Shown here piece by piece: positions 50,063 to 61,872 of a stretch of DNA of 64,000 nucleotides. Both the position numbers and the translations under genes were made by a program. The stretch is from assembly GCA_024699855.1 (NCBI GenBank), contig JAMPIQ010000001.1, positions 17,670,001 through 17,734,000 of the forward strand, written 5' to 3'. The stretch comes from Aphelenchoides besseyi. Taxonomy: Eukaryota; Nematoda; Chromadorea; Rhabditida; Aphelenchoididae. The notes under the pieces were generated by a model. The model did not search any database. It was given only the letters and a program-made list of their open reading frames with translations, and was not told the DNA's origin. Position 1 is the stretch's first letter. Each line of letters begins with the position of its first letter.

Positions 50063-52314
50063 ATGACAACCACACCACCCACTAATCCCTCACCTGATTT
50101 GCCCACTGGATTGAATGCTGCACCAAGACGTAACACGCTTTCCGCATTAGTCAAACTGCGCAATAAAAAGCTACTGACTCAAGCGTCCGTTGCAACGCCC
50201 AGTAGTACGCCGCCGCATAGTCGTGGTCACGATCGCCGGCCGTGTAACGGCAATTCTCTCGACCATGAAACCCGATTGACATTCCAGCCCGAGTTCAATT
50301 CGGCAGCCCACGACCACATGGAACATCGGCACAAGATACGTCCGGTACAGTTGTTTGTTCCGTCGAGTTCAAATCCGAATGCTTTGCGTTTGAACAAGAA
50401 TGCACTTAACGCAGTGCTTAATCACTCCTCAACTGCGAATCGTAAAGTAAATTATAATGCATAGCCGCAACTTGTGTAATCTCTTCGTATCTTAGGTTGT
50501 TGTTATGAGTGTTGCTGGAGCATTCCGAAAAGGAAAAAGTTTTTTGTTGAACTTTTTTTTGGAGTATCTTTATATGTAAGCTTATTCAATCGGATTAACT
50601 GATGATCTGTCGGGATTTTAGTTTGCAATATTCGCAAAAGGAATTTCATCGTACGAACACTCTGGAAATGGAATGGCTTCACGATGACACACTGTTGGAG
50701 GGTTTTCATTGGCGTTCGGGAGCTAAACGAGATACAGTCGGTATTTGGGTAATTAACTTGAAAAAATTTGAAAATGACATCAGATTTTTAGTTGTGGGGA
50801 GAGCCGATTTTGATTGATCATCCGAATAGTGAACGTTATGCTGTTGTTTTGGTGAGAAGGAGAAGATTGTTTTTAATGTAAGTTTCGTGTAGATGGACAC
50901 TCAAGGCACATTCGATCCGACAGCTTCGGGATATCCAGCCAGTCAAGCGGTTTTTGCGCTTTCAACAATGCTTAGCAGTGTTCAATGTTTCAACATAACC
51001 GAAACACTCAACGACGAGACTTTGTTGCCTTTCCAGTTTTTTACTGAGTACGGTAAATTGGCAGCAGCTGAGGCTTCAGATTTGGGAACACCATTCCAAG
51101 TACAAATGATATTAGCTTATGATTGTAACCCTCCGTTTCAGCATCTCTACTTTATTATTCGAGACTTCAAGCCAACCGATCAGTTTCAATACGGAGTTGA
51201 AAGCGGCGAACGTTATCTCGACCAAGTACTTCGCACGAACGATCAACAGTCCGAAGCAACACGTGAAATTCGTGAACTTCTTCCCGACTGTTTCGAAGAA
51301 CTTTCTTGTTTTTTGCTTCCACATCCCGGTCAGAAAGTCGCTGAACGAAACTCGTTTCGTGGCTTAGTCAAAGGTTTTAATTGAGAGAAGTCGAAATCAA
51401 CTTGCAAATTTAGACATCAAACCACAGTTCAGAGAGGAAATCAAGATAATGGTTCAGTCGTTGTTGTCTCCAAGAATGTTGCATGTTAAGGCAGTGAATG
51501 GAAAGGAGGTCACGTGCAAGAAACTGATTGAGATCATTCGTGTAAGTTCACGTAAACTCAAACTCTTAACTTTGTTTTAAAGGAATACGCAAAGATATTC
51601 GATAGTCACACGTTTCCGCAAGCGCGTAACGTTCTCAATTCGAACGTTCATTTGGTTTCTACTGAACATATGCAAGAAGCAAAGAACTTTTACTGCAAAG
51701 CCATGGATCGAGTATAAACATAAAGTTTGAAGGTTGTATCAGAATTTAGATTACACGAACTTCCCGAATGATTTCCGAAAAGAAGCTTCACGAAACTCAC
51801 ATTAAGATGGTAACCAATAAATTACTCTCAATTAAGCAATAGACTTTAGGGTGTCAAAGCGCTGAACATTTACGATCGTTGTCCCAAAATCGACAGCGGC
51901 GACATTCGATCGGCAAACTTGAGTCGCTTACAAGAATCGATAAACGTAGGTCTCACTGAATAGGACATCAATTTTGAATGTCTTCAGCATGAACTTGAAA
52001 AGTACAAACAGAAGAACCAAGAAAAACGAGTGACCGGTTGTGCTTCAGCGGCGTTGGCATGCGGCGATTCGCCGCTTTTGGGTCTTGGACTTTGTGGAGC
52101 GGCTTCGGGTGATTTGTAATCGTAACAAAGAATCAAATCTCAATTTCTTCTTTTAGGAGCTATTGCAGGTGCTGTGTTCACTTTGCAATTGGGTGTCGTT
52201 AGTGCCGGCATCGTTGCACTACCCGTTTCATTGAGCGTTTTGTGCGGAATTTGGGTTTGGGTAACAGTGAAACCGACGGTCCGAGCTTGTTTGGGAATGG
52301 AACGTGATATCTGA
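50063..52314 (+). CDS. Atlastin, ER membrane-fusion GTPase
   Basis: Dynamin-superfamily GTPase that fuses ER tubules. The N-terminal exon (50063-50443) encodes about 127 mostly disordered residues (MTTTPPTNPSPDLP...) before the GTPase domain starts at IRPVQLFVPSSSN. Motifs: P-loop SVAGAFRKGKSFLL, switch region SGAKRDTVGIW, G3 MDTQGTFD, the atlastin stretch FALSTMLSSVQCFNI, and the RD motif FIIRDFKP. SCFLLPHPGQKV follows, then the middle three-helix bundle (PRMLHVKAVNGKEVTCKKLI). Two closely spaced hydrophobic segments form the membrane hairpin (SPLLGLGLCGAASGAIAG and ALPVSLSVLCGIWVWV), ending with a short cytosolic tail KPTVRACLGMERDI. The intron 51100-51141 is 42 bases without a stop and would be easy to mistake for coding; removing it restores PFQHLYFIIRD. 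The extended N-terminus is unlike human atlastins. Confidence 0.93.
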
Positions 52315-52419
52315 GTTTACGCACTGTTTACTTATTTACCTGTGCCTTTTCATTCGTGTAACGGGGATTTAAGAAATAAAAGAAACATAAAAATTTATTA
52401 CATATACTGTTATATCTTC

Positions 52420-53640
52420 TTAATCATCAACATCCGCAAAATATGCGTCTTCGGCGTCCTGTGCTTTCCATCTGATTATTTCGTCGGGATCCTCGCTGTC
52501 AATCTCCGAATAGTTCACAAACTGATCATCATCACCGCTGAGGAATCGAGTCTCCATGAACGATTGGAACTCGGACATCAGAGCATCGTGCGGAATCTCC
52601 GTCGACGGCTCATTCGAATTCATCTCCTGACTATTCTCCTCGACGGTCAATTCGGACATCTGACGAGTAGTTTCTTCTTCAACAGTGTCGTTTTTCGGTA
52701 ATTGGCTTGTATCGAGAATTTCGTCTAAAGACCAAGTTGAATACAAGGAATTGTGGTGAACTTACATTGCGTTGGAACCTCTTTATCGACTGTATAGCGA
52801 CTGGAGGTGAGCATCTTTTTGCGTTTGGCTTCAGCTGCTCGGCCCTCGTCATCGTCCGAATCGAATTCCATTTCGAACTCCTCGTCATCGACTTCGGTTC
52901 TCCTCGAGACGTGGCTCATGAAACGATCGGTCGTGTCCTAAAGTCGTAGTTTCAAAGCTCAACAACTGAACGTACAGTTTTCATGAAACTCTCGTATTGT
53001 TCGAGATGTCTTTTTCTGCGATCGGAGATTCGTTGACTTTCATCGAATTGCTCCAATAGATTCGAGAACTCGCTACCCTGACGTACTTCGACGGTCGGCC
53101 GTAAATGGATTTTTTCTGAAAACATTCGATTCAAAAAATATTCGATGAGAAACCAACCCGAATCCAGCAGCTGACCTCCGACCATCAAATCGAAGTGCAT
53201 CGGCGCTCGTTCGCGCATTTTCTCCAACGAGAAGTAAGTCCCGTTTTGCTTCAGCTTCTGCATTGCCATGAAACGTCGATTTCGAACCGCATAGTCACGA
53301 TCGGCTTGCTGAGGTGGACGATCGCGGATCAGTCGAACATACGGTTCGCAGCGTTCGGAATCACAAGGAAAACAGTCGAGAAACTCTGAAGCCAAAAATA
53401 AGCAACGCTCCTTGAAATCAACCAACCTTTTTTAATTAGTGAATGATAACGTTGAAGAAAAACCGAGGGTTTGTTTTCCAACAGTTCGCTTAAAATCGAT
53501 CGTTTTTCCGCGTCGTTAAGATCCGATTCGCCGCGTTGTTGAGAGCGAATGAACAGATTCGGCTGACTGAGTAGTGAGTCCAATAGACGTTCTTTGATGG
53601 AGTTGGACGAGCCGGCAAAATCAAGTTCGTGAATGTTCAT
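52420..53640 (-). CDS. CCDC97: CCDC97-like protein (DUF2052)
   Basis: Several exons from MNIHELDFAGSSN at 53640. The central conserved block is ADRDYAVRNRRFMAMQKL then GTYFSLEKMRERAPMHFDL, which matches the CCDC97 family (R-N-R-R-x-x-A ... YFS-x-x-x-M-R-x-R-x-P). The C-terminal part is strongly acidic (DDEEFEMEFDSDDDEG). It ends with FMETRFLSGDDDQFVNYSEI and DAEDAYFADVDD, the typical acidic conserved tail with D-x-x-x-x-Y-F. Human CCDC97 is reported to associate with the SF3B splicing complex. The gene starts 178 bases from the divergent GTF3C1 start and its stop is about 106 bases from the atlastin stop. Confidence 0.75.
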
Positions 53641-53818
53641 TCTCGATTTCTGTTGCAATTTTGTTAACAAGCAAATGGTCAGAAATGTGACCCAGAAGTT
53701 TGTTGATCGGGAGAGTAATCGATAGAAAGGAAGTTTTGTCCTTACGAGCTGAACGCTTGGATTGTCCTTTGGAGGTCTCGCTAGTTCGAGAGTTGATCGA
53801 ACAACTGGTTTACAAGTC
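53641..53818. promoter_or_regulatory. Probable bidirectional promoter, CCDC97-like / GTF3C1
   Basis: 178 bases separate the two divergent start codons. No TATA is visible. The inference rests on spacing alone. Confidence 0.4.
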
Positions 53819-56800
53819 ATGGATACGACGTACGCGGATTCCGAGTTTGGCGATGGGGTGGAACGTAAGAAAATTGTGTTTTGTGGTTTTCGAAGTCGTC
53901 ATTTCAGATTGCTATTTCGAGTACATCCCGTCCAACTATCCGTTTTTGTCTCGTTACCGCAGTCAAAACGACATCACAGCTCAAGCGATCGTACGTTCAG
54001 GAAGTGAAGGAATTGGACGCTACGAGATCGGCAAAATGATGGGGCAGAATACACGAACAAAAGCCGGAAACCGGCGAATTTCAGCATCAATTCAATTGAT
54101 TCAAAAATCATTTCCCAATCAAATTGGATCTTATCAGAAAATGGAAGGCAAGTATCGAATGCTCAAGTAGGTTGCCAGATGGCTAGCTTGTTGAAATCTA
54201 CGTTTCTAGATACTTCTACAAATGTGACAACGCATCTCCGATTGCTTTTGCTGAACTACAGGAAAAATTGGAGAAGTTGATTGGACGAGAGTTTCCGTAT
54301 ACTCACGAGGCAACAGTCAAGTTTCCGGGCAAAAATTTGTGTATGTTCGATCTATTCGATGATTACTGTTCTCGACTTTCAGCAACACTTCGCATCACGG
54401 ACATAACCCTAAGACGGTTTCTGTTCATTTTGGAACTACTTCAAGAAGAGAACGTAATCATCACAACCGCTCGTATTAGCAAAACGATTAAACATCGAGA
54501 AAACGAGTTGGGATACACGTTTGATGTTCGTTCTTGTTCGTTTGTTGGGACCTGAAACTTCTTTTCAGATTGACAAGAAATCGCTAATGAAATGTTTGTA
54601 CGCATTGGAGAAGAAACAGTTGTGTCGAGTTCACACGACCAAAGTTTGTGAGACTGGATTTCCGGAGGCATCGACTGGCAATGATACAAATCGAGAGGTA
54701 AAATGAAGAGCTTTCTTTTGAATGATGTCTATGATTTAGTTAACAACAATACAGATTATTACACCATACGAGATTCGTGATGTCAAGGACGAACGAGTTC
54801 AAACGGTGCTTCGACGAACCGTCGATCAATACGTCTCAGAGAATCGGCTTTTTCCGACTGGTCAAATCTACTACAACGAGTCGACAAAAGAGATGATGAA
54901 AGCCGGACGTGAAGAGTCGATAAGAAAGGGAAAAAACTTGAAGAAAGCGCAGAAAACCGTTGATCAATTAGCAAATCAAGAAACCAGGCAATCTCGAAAA
55001 CGGAAGGTATCCGCAACTGAAGTTTCTGCAGGTGAAGAGGATATGGAAGCAGAAAGTGTAAAAGAGGAGACACCGGAAAAGAATTGTATCTCTTCTTTGT
55101 TACCATCTGAATTCGAATTGTGGAGGCGGTAATGAATAGATTCAATTATCTCATCGTTCAAAGTTTCAGGAAGAAGGCGGGAGTACCGTTATTGTCTCAA
55201 AAGACATTGGACGCTGTCAGCCATACAAGTTTTCGACGGCAATGCAACGCTCATCAGACCTTGACTTCCCAATCAATTAATCGAAAAATCGTCAAGCATC
55301 TAAATCGAAGTTCCGTTCAACTAGCACCAACAATCAAAAAGAAAGCCCCAAAGAAGAAGACCGTTAACAAGCGACTCACTCGTTCGTCAGCAAAAGCAGT
55401 CGAATCCGACGTGTCTTCGGACGATTATCAATCTGAAGAGGAGAAGGTGAAGAATAATCAAAAGAGGAAATTGGATGCCATTGATAAACAAAGTCAAAAG
55501 CAAAACATGTACATGAGATCGCGTTTTATTGCTCGAGAATACGATATGGTAAGAGGAAAGTCCAAGTTCATCGCATATGCTTCAAATTTCAGTTGGTTAT
55601 GATTCGAGCGTTGAGTTTTTTCTTGAATCCAATTCATCGCTTTTGGCTCAATCCGACCGTAATGCGTGACATTATGCACGAGTATAATCCGGTAGCTATA
55701 ATCTGCAGATTGATCTTATGATTCTTATAGGAAAGTCGTTGCAAAACGGTTAACTCGTTGATGTCGGCGAGTGCACGTGAAATGGTACGACCGGGTCGGA
55801 TTGCTCAAATGCATTACATCGTTAAGACACTAGGAACTTTTAAAGTGAGTTTGTCATTTTAGTTTTTTTCAAACGATTTGTAGACGATGCTCGATATTCG
55901 AAATACGTTGGTTACTCGAGAGTTCAGTAATGAAAATGAACGCAATGAATTTTTCAAAGACACCTTCAGACAAGCTCATCAGTTGATTTTCCAGTAAGCT
56001 CTTAGTTTGCTTTCCATAATCTGTATGTTTTGTAGTGAAGCTCGAAATTCCCCGTTAGTGACGGCATCGGACGACGACTTCCGAAAGTATTTGGAAAAGA
56101 AGAAGTACGTGTCGACGGTTAACAATTCATCCACTTTTCCGCGCCGTTCTTGCGCGCCAACAACGGCTGCTGACGTTGCTCACTGCGTTGCATTCAACGT
56201 TGTTATGTCGACTATGGTTTGTGAAGCATTTCATGCCACAGATTCAGCGGACAAGTCACGCACGGATTTTCGTCCCGTCCTGAACTCCGTCTCACCATCG
56301 AACATCACCGATGCGCTTTTGATTTGTCGTTCCGAAGGTTTGATCACACGAGTTCGTCCGTTTGGTGCTGCAGTAACAACACGAAGTCACACGATTCTTA
56401 GTGTTTAGTAGGCGAAGATGAGGTTTGAAGCTCCTATTGATTAGAACATTCTAGCTATCGTCAGTTCTTCAATCATCCGTTCAGAAATGATTTGATCGAA
56501 ATCGCAAAGAGTGCAATAAAAGATCCGGCTATGAAGAACAAAACCTTTGATCAACAAGACGACAATCCTCTCGGTTTGTTGTGCCTGCTAGCGGCGACTT
56601 GCAACGACGTTGAGATTGAAATGGACCTGAGCAAATTGGACGAAGTTATTCCGAGAATGGAAGTGAAGAAATCGAAAGACGATATCGAAGAATCAATGGA
56701 CGATCTGAACAAAACGAACGGCGACATGAAAGGAAAAGTGAGTGTGAGCAAAAGGCGTTAATATAAAAGCTCGAGTTTCAGGCTGTCAAGCAGTTAAGGC

Positions 56801-57731
56801 ACTTGGAAAACTCACCGTTGTTCATCGAAAAGATTGGAATCGCATGTCCGGAAAACCACATCGAATTTGAGTTGCCATCACGTGAAGAGGTTGCTAAGCT
56901 CGTCACTCAAAAGTTTGATGTTCCGGTGGTTAGTGAGAACAAGTTAAAAGAAGAGCTTATCAAACGAGCCAAACGAGATTTGAGGTCTCTGTGTAGTCCG
57001 GACATTGCAACAGTCATTTTGGATGCTGTGAACAGTATGGAGTATGCAGGTATCACAATTCAAAACATTCAAGTGCGTTTAGATTCTCGATAATTTTACC
57101 GAAGACTGTTTAGGAGAAGATGAACAGTCTGATAAACAGAGAAACGATTACGAAAATTTTGGAGCTTCTTATTGAATTGGGTCTTGTGTACACGTGCGGC
57201 GTTGAGGCGAAGCGTTACGTTGGATTGAACTTTGCTGAGCCGTGGTTCATTAAAATTGATGGCAAGTACTTTGGCATTCGACCGTGGAGTTTCCCGAATG
57301 GCGAAGTCAATTGGAATGCGTTGCGGTATGTTCGCGCGAAAGAATGATCGTTGAGTTTGGCTTCAGATGGATGAGCGAAGCCCTGTTGTTGACGATCAAC
57401 TATAAGCCGGGAATTAAGTTGCGAGAACTCTGTACCTTGTACTCATATGTTCTGCAACCAATTTGTCTTCGCGAGTTGATTTCATTTCTGGAGAAAATCG
57501 AGTGCGTTCAACTGGATCGTGAGGAGCGTGCGTCGATGAAGAAACTTTCACCGTTTTCCGGTTTGTTAACAGAATCGATGATCTCTAAATGTCTTTGTAG
57601 ATGTTCGTGTTATGGAAGTGGAAGAGTTCGCAATTCCAACTGCTCAATCGTTCTATCGTTTTGCTCATTTCTTTCACGATACCCAAATTGCATTCCGCGT
57701 ATTAAAATACACGGAGTCGTCCAGCGACTAG
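53819..57731 (+). CDS. GTF3C1: General transcription factor 3C subunit 1 (TFIIIC largest subunit)
   Basis: About fourteen exons. The product is roughly 1,100 residues, about half the human length because disordered and N-terminal regions are missing. Recognisable blocks: winged-helix region IGRYEIGKMMGQNTRTKAGN, MEGKYRMLKYFYKCD, LYALEKKQLCRVHTTKV, and the basic linker KKKAPKKKTVNKRLTRSS. Next come MIRALSFFLNPIHRFWLNPT, VMRDIMHEYNPESRCKTVNS, and REMVRPGRIAQMHYIVKTL. The C-terminal block is EALLLTINYKPGIKLREL then YSYVLQPICLRELISFLEKI, very like the human 'KPGI ... VLQP ... LELLQGLE' block. TFIIIC binds the B box of tRNA genes for RNA polymerase III. The start at 53819 (MDTTYADSEFGDG) gives a shorter N-terminus than in human; a missing upstream exon cannot be excluded. 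Confidence 0.85.
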
Positions 57732-57795
57732 TCTTTGTAATATTTCCATCTAGATATGGTCAAATTTTTGGTGTTCATTCAAGTTTAATGTTTTA

Positions 57796-57901
57796 AATAA
57801 AGAAATTCGAGGGTCTCAGATTCGGCTTGTATCAATTAGTTGAGTTGATTTCTCTTCTCGTATTGGTATTTACCTATTTGACTGTTAAATTTATGCTGTA
57901 G
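57796..57901 (+). promoter_or_regulatory. Poly(A) signal and possible SL2-type acceptor between GTF3C1 and TIMMDC1
   Basis: AATAAA (57796-57801) is followed about 100 bases later by an acceptor-like TTTATGCTGTAG ending at 57901, 20 bases before the next ATG. This spacing is typical of nematode operons, where the downstream mRNA receives a spliced leader. Confidence 0.4.
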
Positions 57902-57920
57902 AACATGTAATAGACACGCA

Positions 57921-58850
57921 ATGCCATGGCTCGACGACTTCCCATCATGGAAAGCAAGTTGGAGGCGGTTGAAGAAGTTCTACAACTTTGATGAGCAATG
58001 CATGGAACGAGATATTACCGCACGTACGTTGCGTACTACATTTATTGTTAGCGGTATTGTGGGCGGTTTGAGCGGACGACAAGAGACCGAAAGACGACTT
58101 CAAATGTACACTACAGGAATGACATTCGGTAGTCCGGCCAATCGATTTGTAAGTAGATAGAAGATGCTTAAGACAAAAATTCAAGTTCTAGACACGAACC
58201 ATGGACTATCGAATATTGTCGTTTATGAAGAGTGGATTTCGATACGGAATGCGTAGTAGTATTCTAATGGGAAGCATATTGTTAGTTTTCGTTACATGGC
58301 AAATGAATCCTGTGAACTTTCAGAATGACGACAACTCATCTAACTCTCTATCGCGATCGATTCTCTCTGTGGTATATGCCAGTGATTTCAGGTGCGGTGT
58401 GTCTTGTCACCCATAGAGGTTTGAGATAGCTGTTGTATCGGGCGTACTTTTCAGCTTCAGCTTGCGCTTTCTTTTCGTTTCCACTAGGTCTCTACGGTCT
58501 GATTCAAGCAACAACGTTGGGCCTAACCGCTGGGTATGTTTTGTTCGGTTTCGTTGAACAGATTTTGTTTTAGAACAACATTTTCTGGTACTGTCTACCT
58601 TTATTCGTTGTATTTGGACAAGACGGTCGATGAAGCATATCGAGTGTATCGAACGGAGTACGAGAGAGAGCTTAAAGAGCGTCGACAAACTCGTAAAGAC
58701 ATGAAAGAACTAGTGAAAGAGTCGAACCTTTGGACGCTATTTGATATCAGAAAGAATTTACTGAAAAAACAGGAAGAAAGAGCCAAAGGCTTGGCTATCG
58801 ATGACGAGGACGATGAGAACGAAGAAGCAGAGAAGACGGTTGTTAAATGA
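57921..58850 (+). CDS. TIMMDC1: TIMMDC1-like mitochondrial complex I assembly factor
   Basis: Small multi-exon gene. Sequence after MPWLDDFPSWKASWRR: TARTLRTTFIVSGIVGGLSG (first membrane helix), KSGFRYGMRSSILMGSI (second), LYRDRFSLWYMPVISGAVCL (third), GLYGLIQATTLGLTAGTTF (fourth), then a charged helical tail (RTEYERELKERRQTRKDMKE) and an acidic end. The 'Y-R-x-R ... ISGA-x-x-x ... GLxGLxxx' layout matches TIMMDC1 of the Tim17/Tim22/Tim23 superfamily, an inner-membrane assembly factor of NADH dehydrogenase. The fourth-exon frame is only consistent if an intron begins GTTAGT at about 58280. It sits 190 bases downstream of the GTF3C1 stop on the same strand and may be co-transcribed. A general Tim17-superfamily member is the main alternative. 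Confidence 0.7.
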
Positions 58851-58929
58851 GTTTGAGTATATCTGTTAGGTTTTTTGTTGTATTTTTGTTAAATAAATTT
58901 GCTCAATCATTTTATTTACAAATCAATTT

Positions 58930-60465
58930 CTAACAAGAAGGTGCGTCGTGAAATAGACGCCACACATTGACCAGTGGATACATGGCTAAGGTACCGATAA
59001 GTGAACCGCCCTAAAAATTGAATTGTTCTATTCGGTTGGTTGCCTTACTTGAAGACTACAACCCGCCCAAACCAAACGGGATCGATCCTGTGGACGGCCA
59101 TCTCGATACGCTTCCATTAGACAAGTGCGTAAGAAACAGCCTATCGACTGAATCAAAACAGCTAGTAAAACCTGAGAATCAAATTGCGTGTATGTTCGAA
59201 GGTTTCACGTACACTCATTACGCTCCCGATTGTTGTTTGTGACAAAAACGGATGAGGAGACTGCGCAGCTATTACAACGAAAATCAATGTGCAAATGGCG
59301 CAAACAATTGAGAGACCAATCAGATAAATTGTTCGATTAACTTTAATAAAATAAGCCACTAACGCTCCGCAAGGTTGTGCCAATGCCGACAAAGTTAGGG
59401 ACCAGAAATATGCGTTCTGAAACAACTCAATAGACATTAAATAATGGGAAAGTTACTGTTGAATAGGGAAGACTGGCGTATGATTGAAGAGAAGGAAAGA
59501 TCGTGTTGAGTTGAACTCCAAGTGCAATCAAACTAATCAAAACAAACGCATCTCTCCAGGGTTCGTATTCGTAAAGTCGTGCTTGAGGCTTCGAATCTTC
59601 ACGTGCCGTTGAAGCGATGTCCTGCGCATGTATGAGACGGGGAACCGTTTGCGGAAACCATCGTTCCAAGCGCACTGTTTGCCAATTGACCAAATAGAAC
59701 GAAACACACGCCAAACACGACCAACAGAAGAGAATCATGTAGAAAGTGGAAATCGTAAATCTTGGGCTCAAAAAATGCGGATACGATTGCTGAGTTGCGT
59801 TGTTGTAGATACATTTGTAGGAAGAAGCTCCTAAATTTGATTGTCTAAAAGCCTTTTAATTCGTTAATTACCCTGTGCGATACTTAGAAGACTCGGGATG
59901 ACGGCCGACAATCCGGCACCAACGAAGTAGGCGGGTAGATAGAGTTTTTTGAAGACAATCATGTAGGGCATTACGATCACGTCGCTTCCAACGTTAATTG
60001 TTCCCAAAATGAATGCCGTAAGTAGGATGACTATTGAGTGAGAGCTTCCAAAGAACCAGGCGGTTTCACTCCAAAAGAATGCCAACGGAATATTACCGAG
60101 AGCACAGACGAAAAGAGCGATTTGAATGACTACACCGTGCGGTATGTGCAATTTGAATCCACGATCCAAAACCATGAAAATGATTGGACCAACGGAGGAT
60201 AACTGAAATTTGATGTTGAAATAAAATCGATAGTAAAAACCTGAATCACGACATCCAATACCGACCCCAAATTCCATCCTTCCGGCATCGTTTGAGTGAA
60301 AACGGTCAATTCGACCCGAAATGTGCAACAATTAGCTTCTGAAAGTGTCCATCCACTTACCCATATCGAATTAGCTCCCAACCAAGTGATCGAAGCAAAA
60401 CACACGACTAACACAAAAACCAGTGGATTCGCTCGTTCCTCTTCAATCGAAACTCTGCCGTCCAT
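58930..60465 (-). CDS. Riboflavin transporter, SLC52 family
   Basis: About ten to eleven membrane helices. The N-terminal block after MDGRVSIEEERANPL is CFASITWLGANSIWVELTVF then TMPEGWNLGSVLDVVIQLSS, closely matching the SLC52 pattern 'W-x-A-x-x-G-x-W-V-E-L-P-x-x-V ... L-P-E-G-W-x-L-P-S'. Later helices include FVGAGLSAVIPSLLSIAQG, ALAQPCGALVAYFIKV and LIGLSIVCAICTLIFVVI. The C-terminus, GGSLIGTLAMYPLVNVWRLF, also matches RFVT proteins ('GSLxGAxxMFPxxxxYxxF'). It imports riboflavin (vitamin B2) across the plasma membrane, important in animals that cannot make it. A short intron-rich loop separates the halves (about 59450-59780). Its 3' end converges with TIMMDC1, 79 bases between stops. Confidence 0.9.
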
Positions 60466-61007
60466 TTTCGAACGATTTCGACGAATTTAACTTTTCAAAT
60501 TTATACTAACAAGTTGCCCAACATTTGACGGATGTTCTTTGCTTAGACTCGTCAGCATAAGCTCACGCTAAGGAACATCCACTTGATGCAACACGAAAGG
60601 TTTCGTTTATTGATCGATAAACCAAAATGGTCGTCTATTTCATCTGCTGTGAAATGGAAATGAAAACGTGCGGTGTGCTTTCCGTTCACGTATCGAAATA
60701 CCGGCCGGTCAGACGGCCGCCAAAACGAATCGAAAGCGTGAATGTTTCATGGAACCGTTGCTTTTTTGTTTGCTGTGCGGATTGAACTTCTCATTCGATT
60801 ATGTTGAATCGATTTCATTAGCAGCTTCTTTGGCGTTCCAAAATCTTTGCACTTCTAATGCTCGGAATGCAACGAGAAGGAAATCAGAAGGTAAAAGCTG
60901 ACGACAAACTTGCTTATCAGTTCGTGGTGGTTTTTGAATCACAATTTTCGTTTTTTTTGACCGAAAAGACTCGTTTTTGGGAGACGATTCGTTAAGTTGT
61001 TATTGAA
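60466..61007. other. Intergenic region, divergent promoters
   Basis: Upstream region shared by the SLC52 gene (-) and the ACBP-like gene (+). Nothing else is supportable. Confidence 0.4.
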
Positions 61008-61872
61008 ATGACGTCGTTGGCTGCGGATCCCGAGTTAGGGGCTACGAAAGCGATGAAACGAAAGATGGTGAGTGATTGGGGATAAACGAGTCAAACGGTC
61101 TGATTACCAATTAGGTTTTCAGAGTTTTGATGAGGCAGTTGAACGTATGGAGAACACGTGGATTGAATTGGCGATGGAAAGCGAAACCGGTCTCGAATTG
61201 TACGCTCTACGAAATCAGGCACTTTTGGGTGACAATTGGGATAAAGAGCCATCAAAAAAATACTCGTTCTTGTTGGAACGATTGCAATTCAAGGCGTGGA
61301 AGAACAAAAGAGGTGCCTACCATCAATCTGGCTTTTTTACTTTGTGTTTAGGTATCACACGTGAAATCGCTCAACGGAGATACGTCGCTTTATGTCAGGA
61401 CTTGTTGGTGAGTTGGATTTTAAGCCGTGAGTTATAGTTTCAAAACAGGAGTTTGAACGCGTTTATAAAGAAGTGGAGGAGAAGTTGGTTCCTGAAATCA
61501 CGACTGATGAACATCTGGAAATACACGGATTGAGAACACAAGCTGTAATGGGAGATGTTCGTGGAAAACGACCATCGAATTTGCGTTCAACTACATACCT
61601 TGAACAACAACAATGGGAGTCATGGAATTCGAAAAAAGGTTTGTTCACAAAATGGTCTTGTGATCTTATAAAAATCAGGATTGTCTCAACATTTTGCTCG
61701 TACCGGTTATCTTCAGCGTGTTCGAGAGTATGCAGACAAATATGGTATTCCCATTGACCTTCCCCTTGAACGACCGGTTTTACTCCCCGAAAATGTACAT
61801 CGGCATTTCCATCATCATTATCATTACAATACTGAGCCGAACTATGAACCTGTTTACGAACACATACAATAA
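61008..61872 (+). CDS. Tandem acyl-CoA-binding (ACBP) domain protein, degenerate ligand sites
   Basis: Five exons; the first (61008-61067) encodes MTSLAADPELGATKAMKRKM. Two consecutive ACBP folds follow. Domain 1: SFDEAVERMENTW ... LELYALRNQALLGD ... ERLQFKAWKNKRG ... AQRRYVALCQDLL. Domain 2: FERVYKEVEEKL ... LEIHGLRTQAVMGD ... YLEQQQWESWNSKKG ... YLQRVREYADKYGI. The tail is His-rich (HRHFHHHYHYN). The ACBP positions that contact acyl-CoA are changed: bovine Lys32 corresponds to Asn and Thr, and Lys54 to Gln in both, while the late Tyr73 position is Tyr in both. The protein is about 210 residues. CoA binding is therefore doubtful; it may have a scaffolding or other role. Located upstream of the CFA synthase on the same strand, 648 bases apart. 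Confidence 0.85.
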
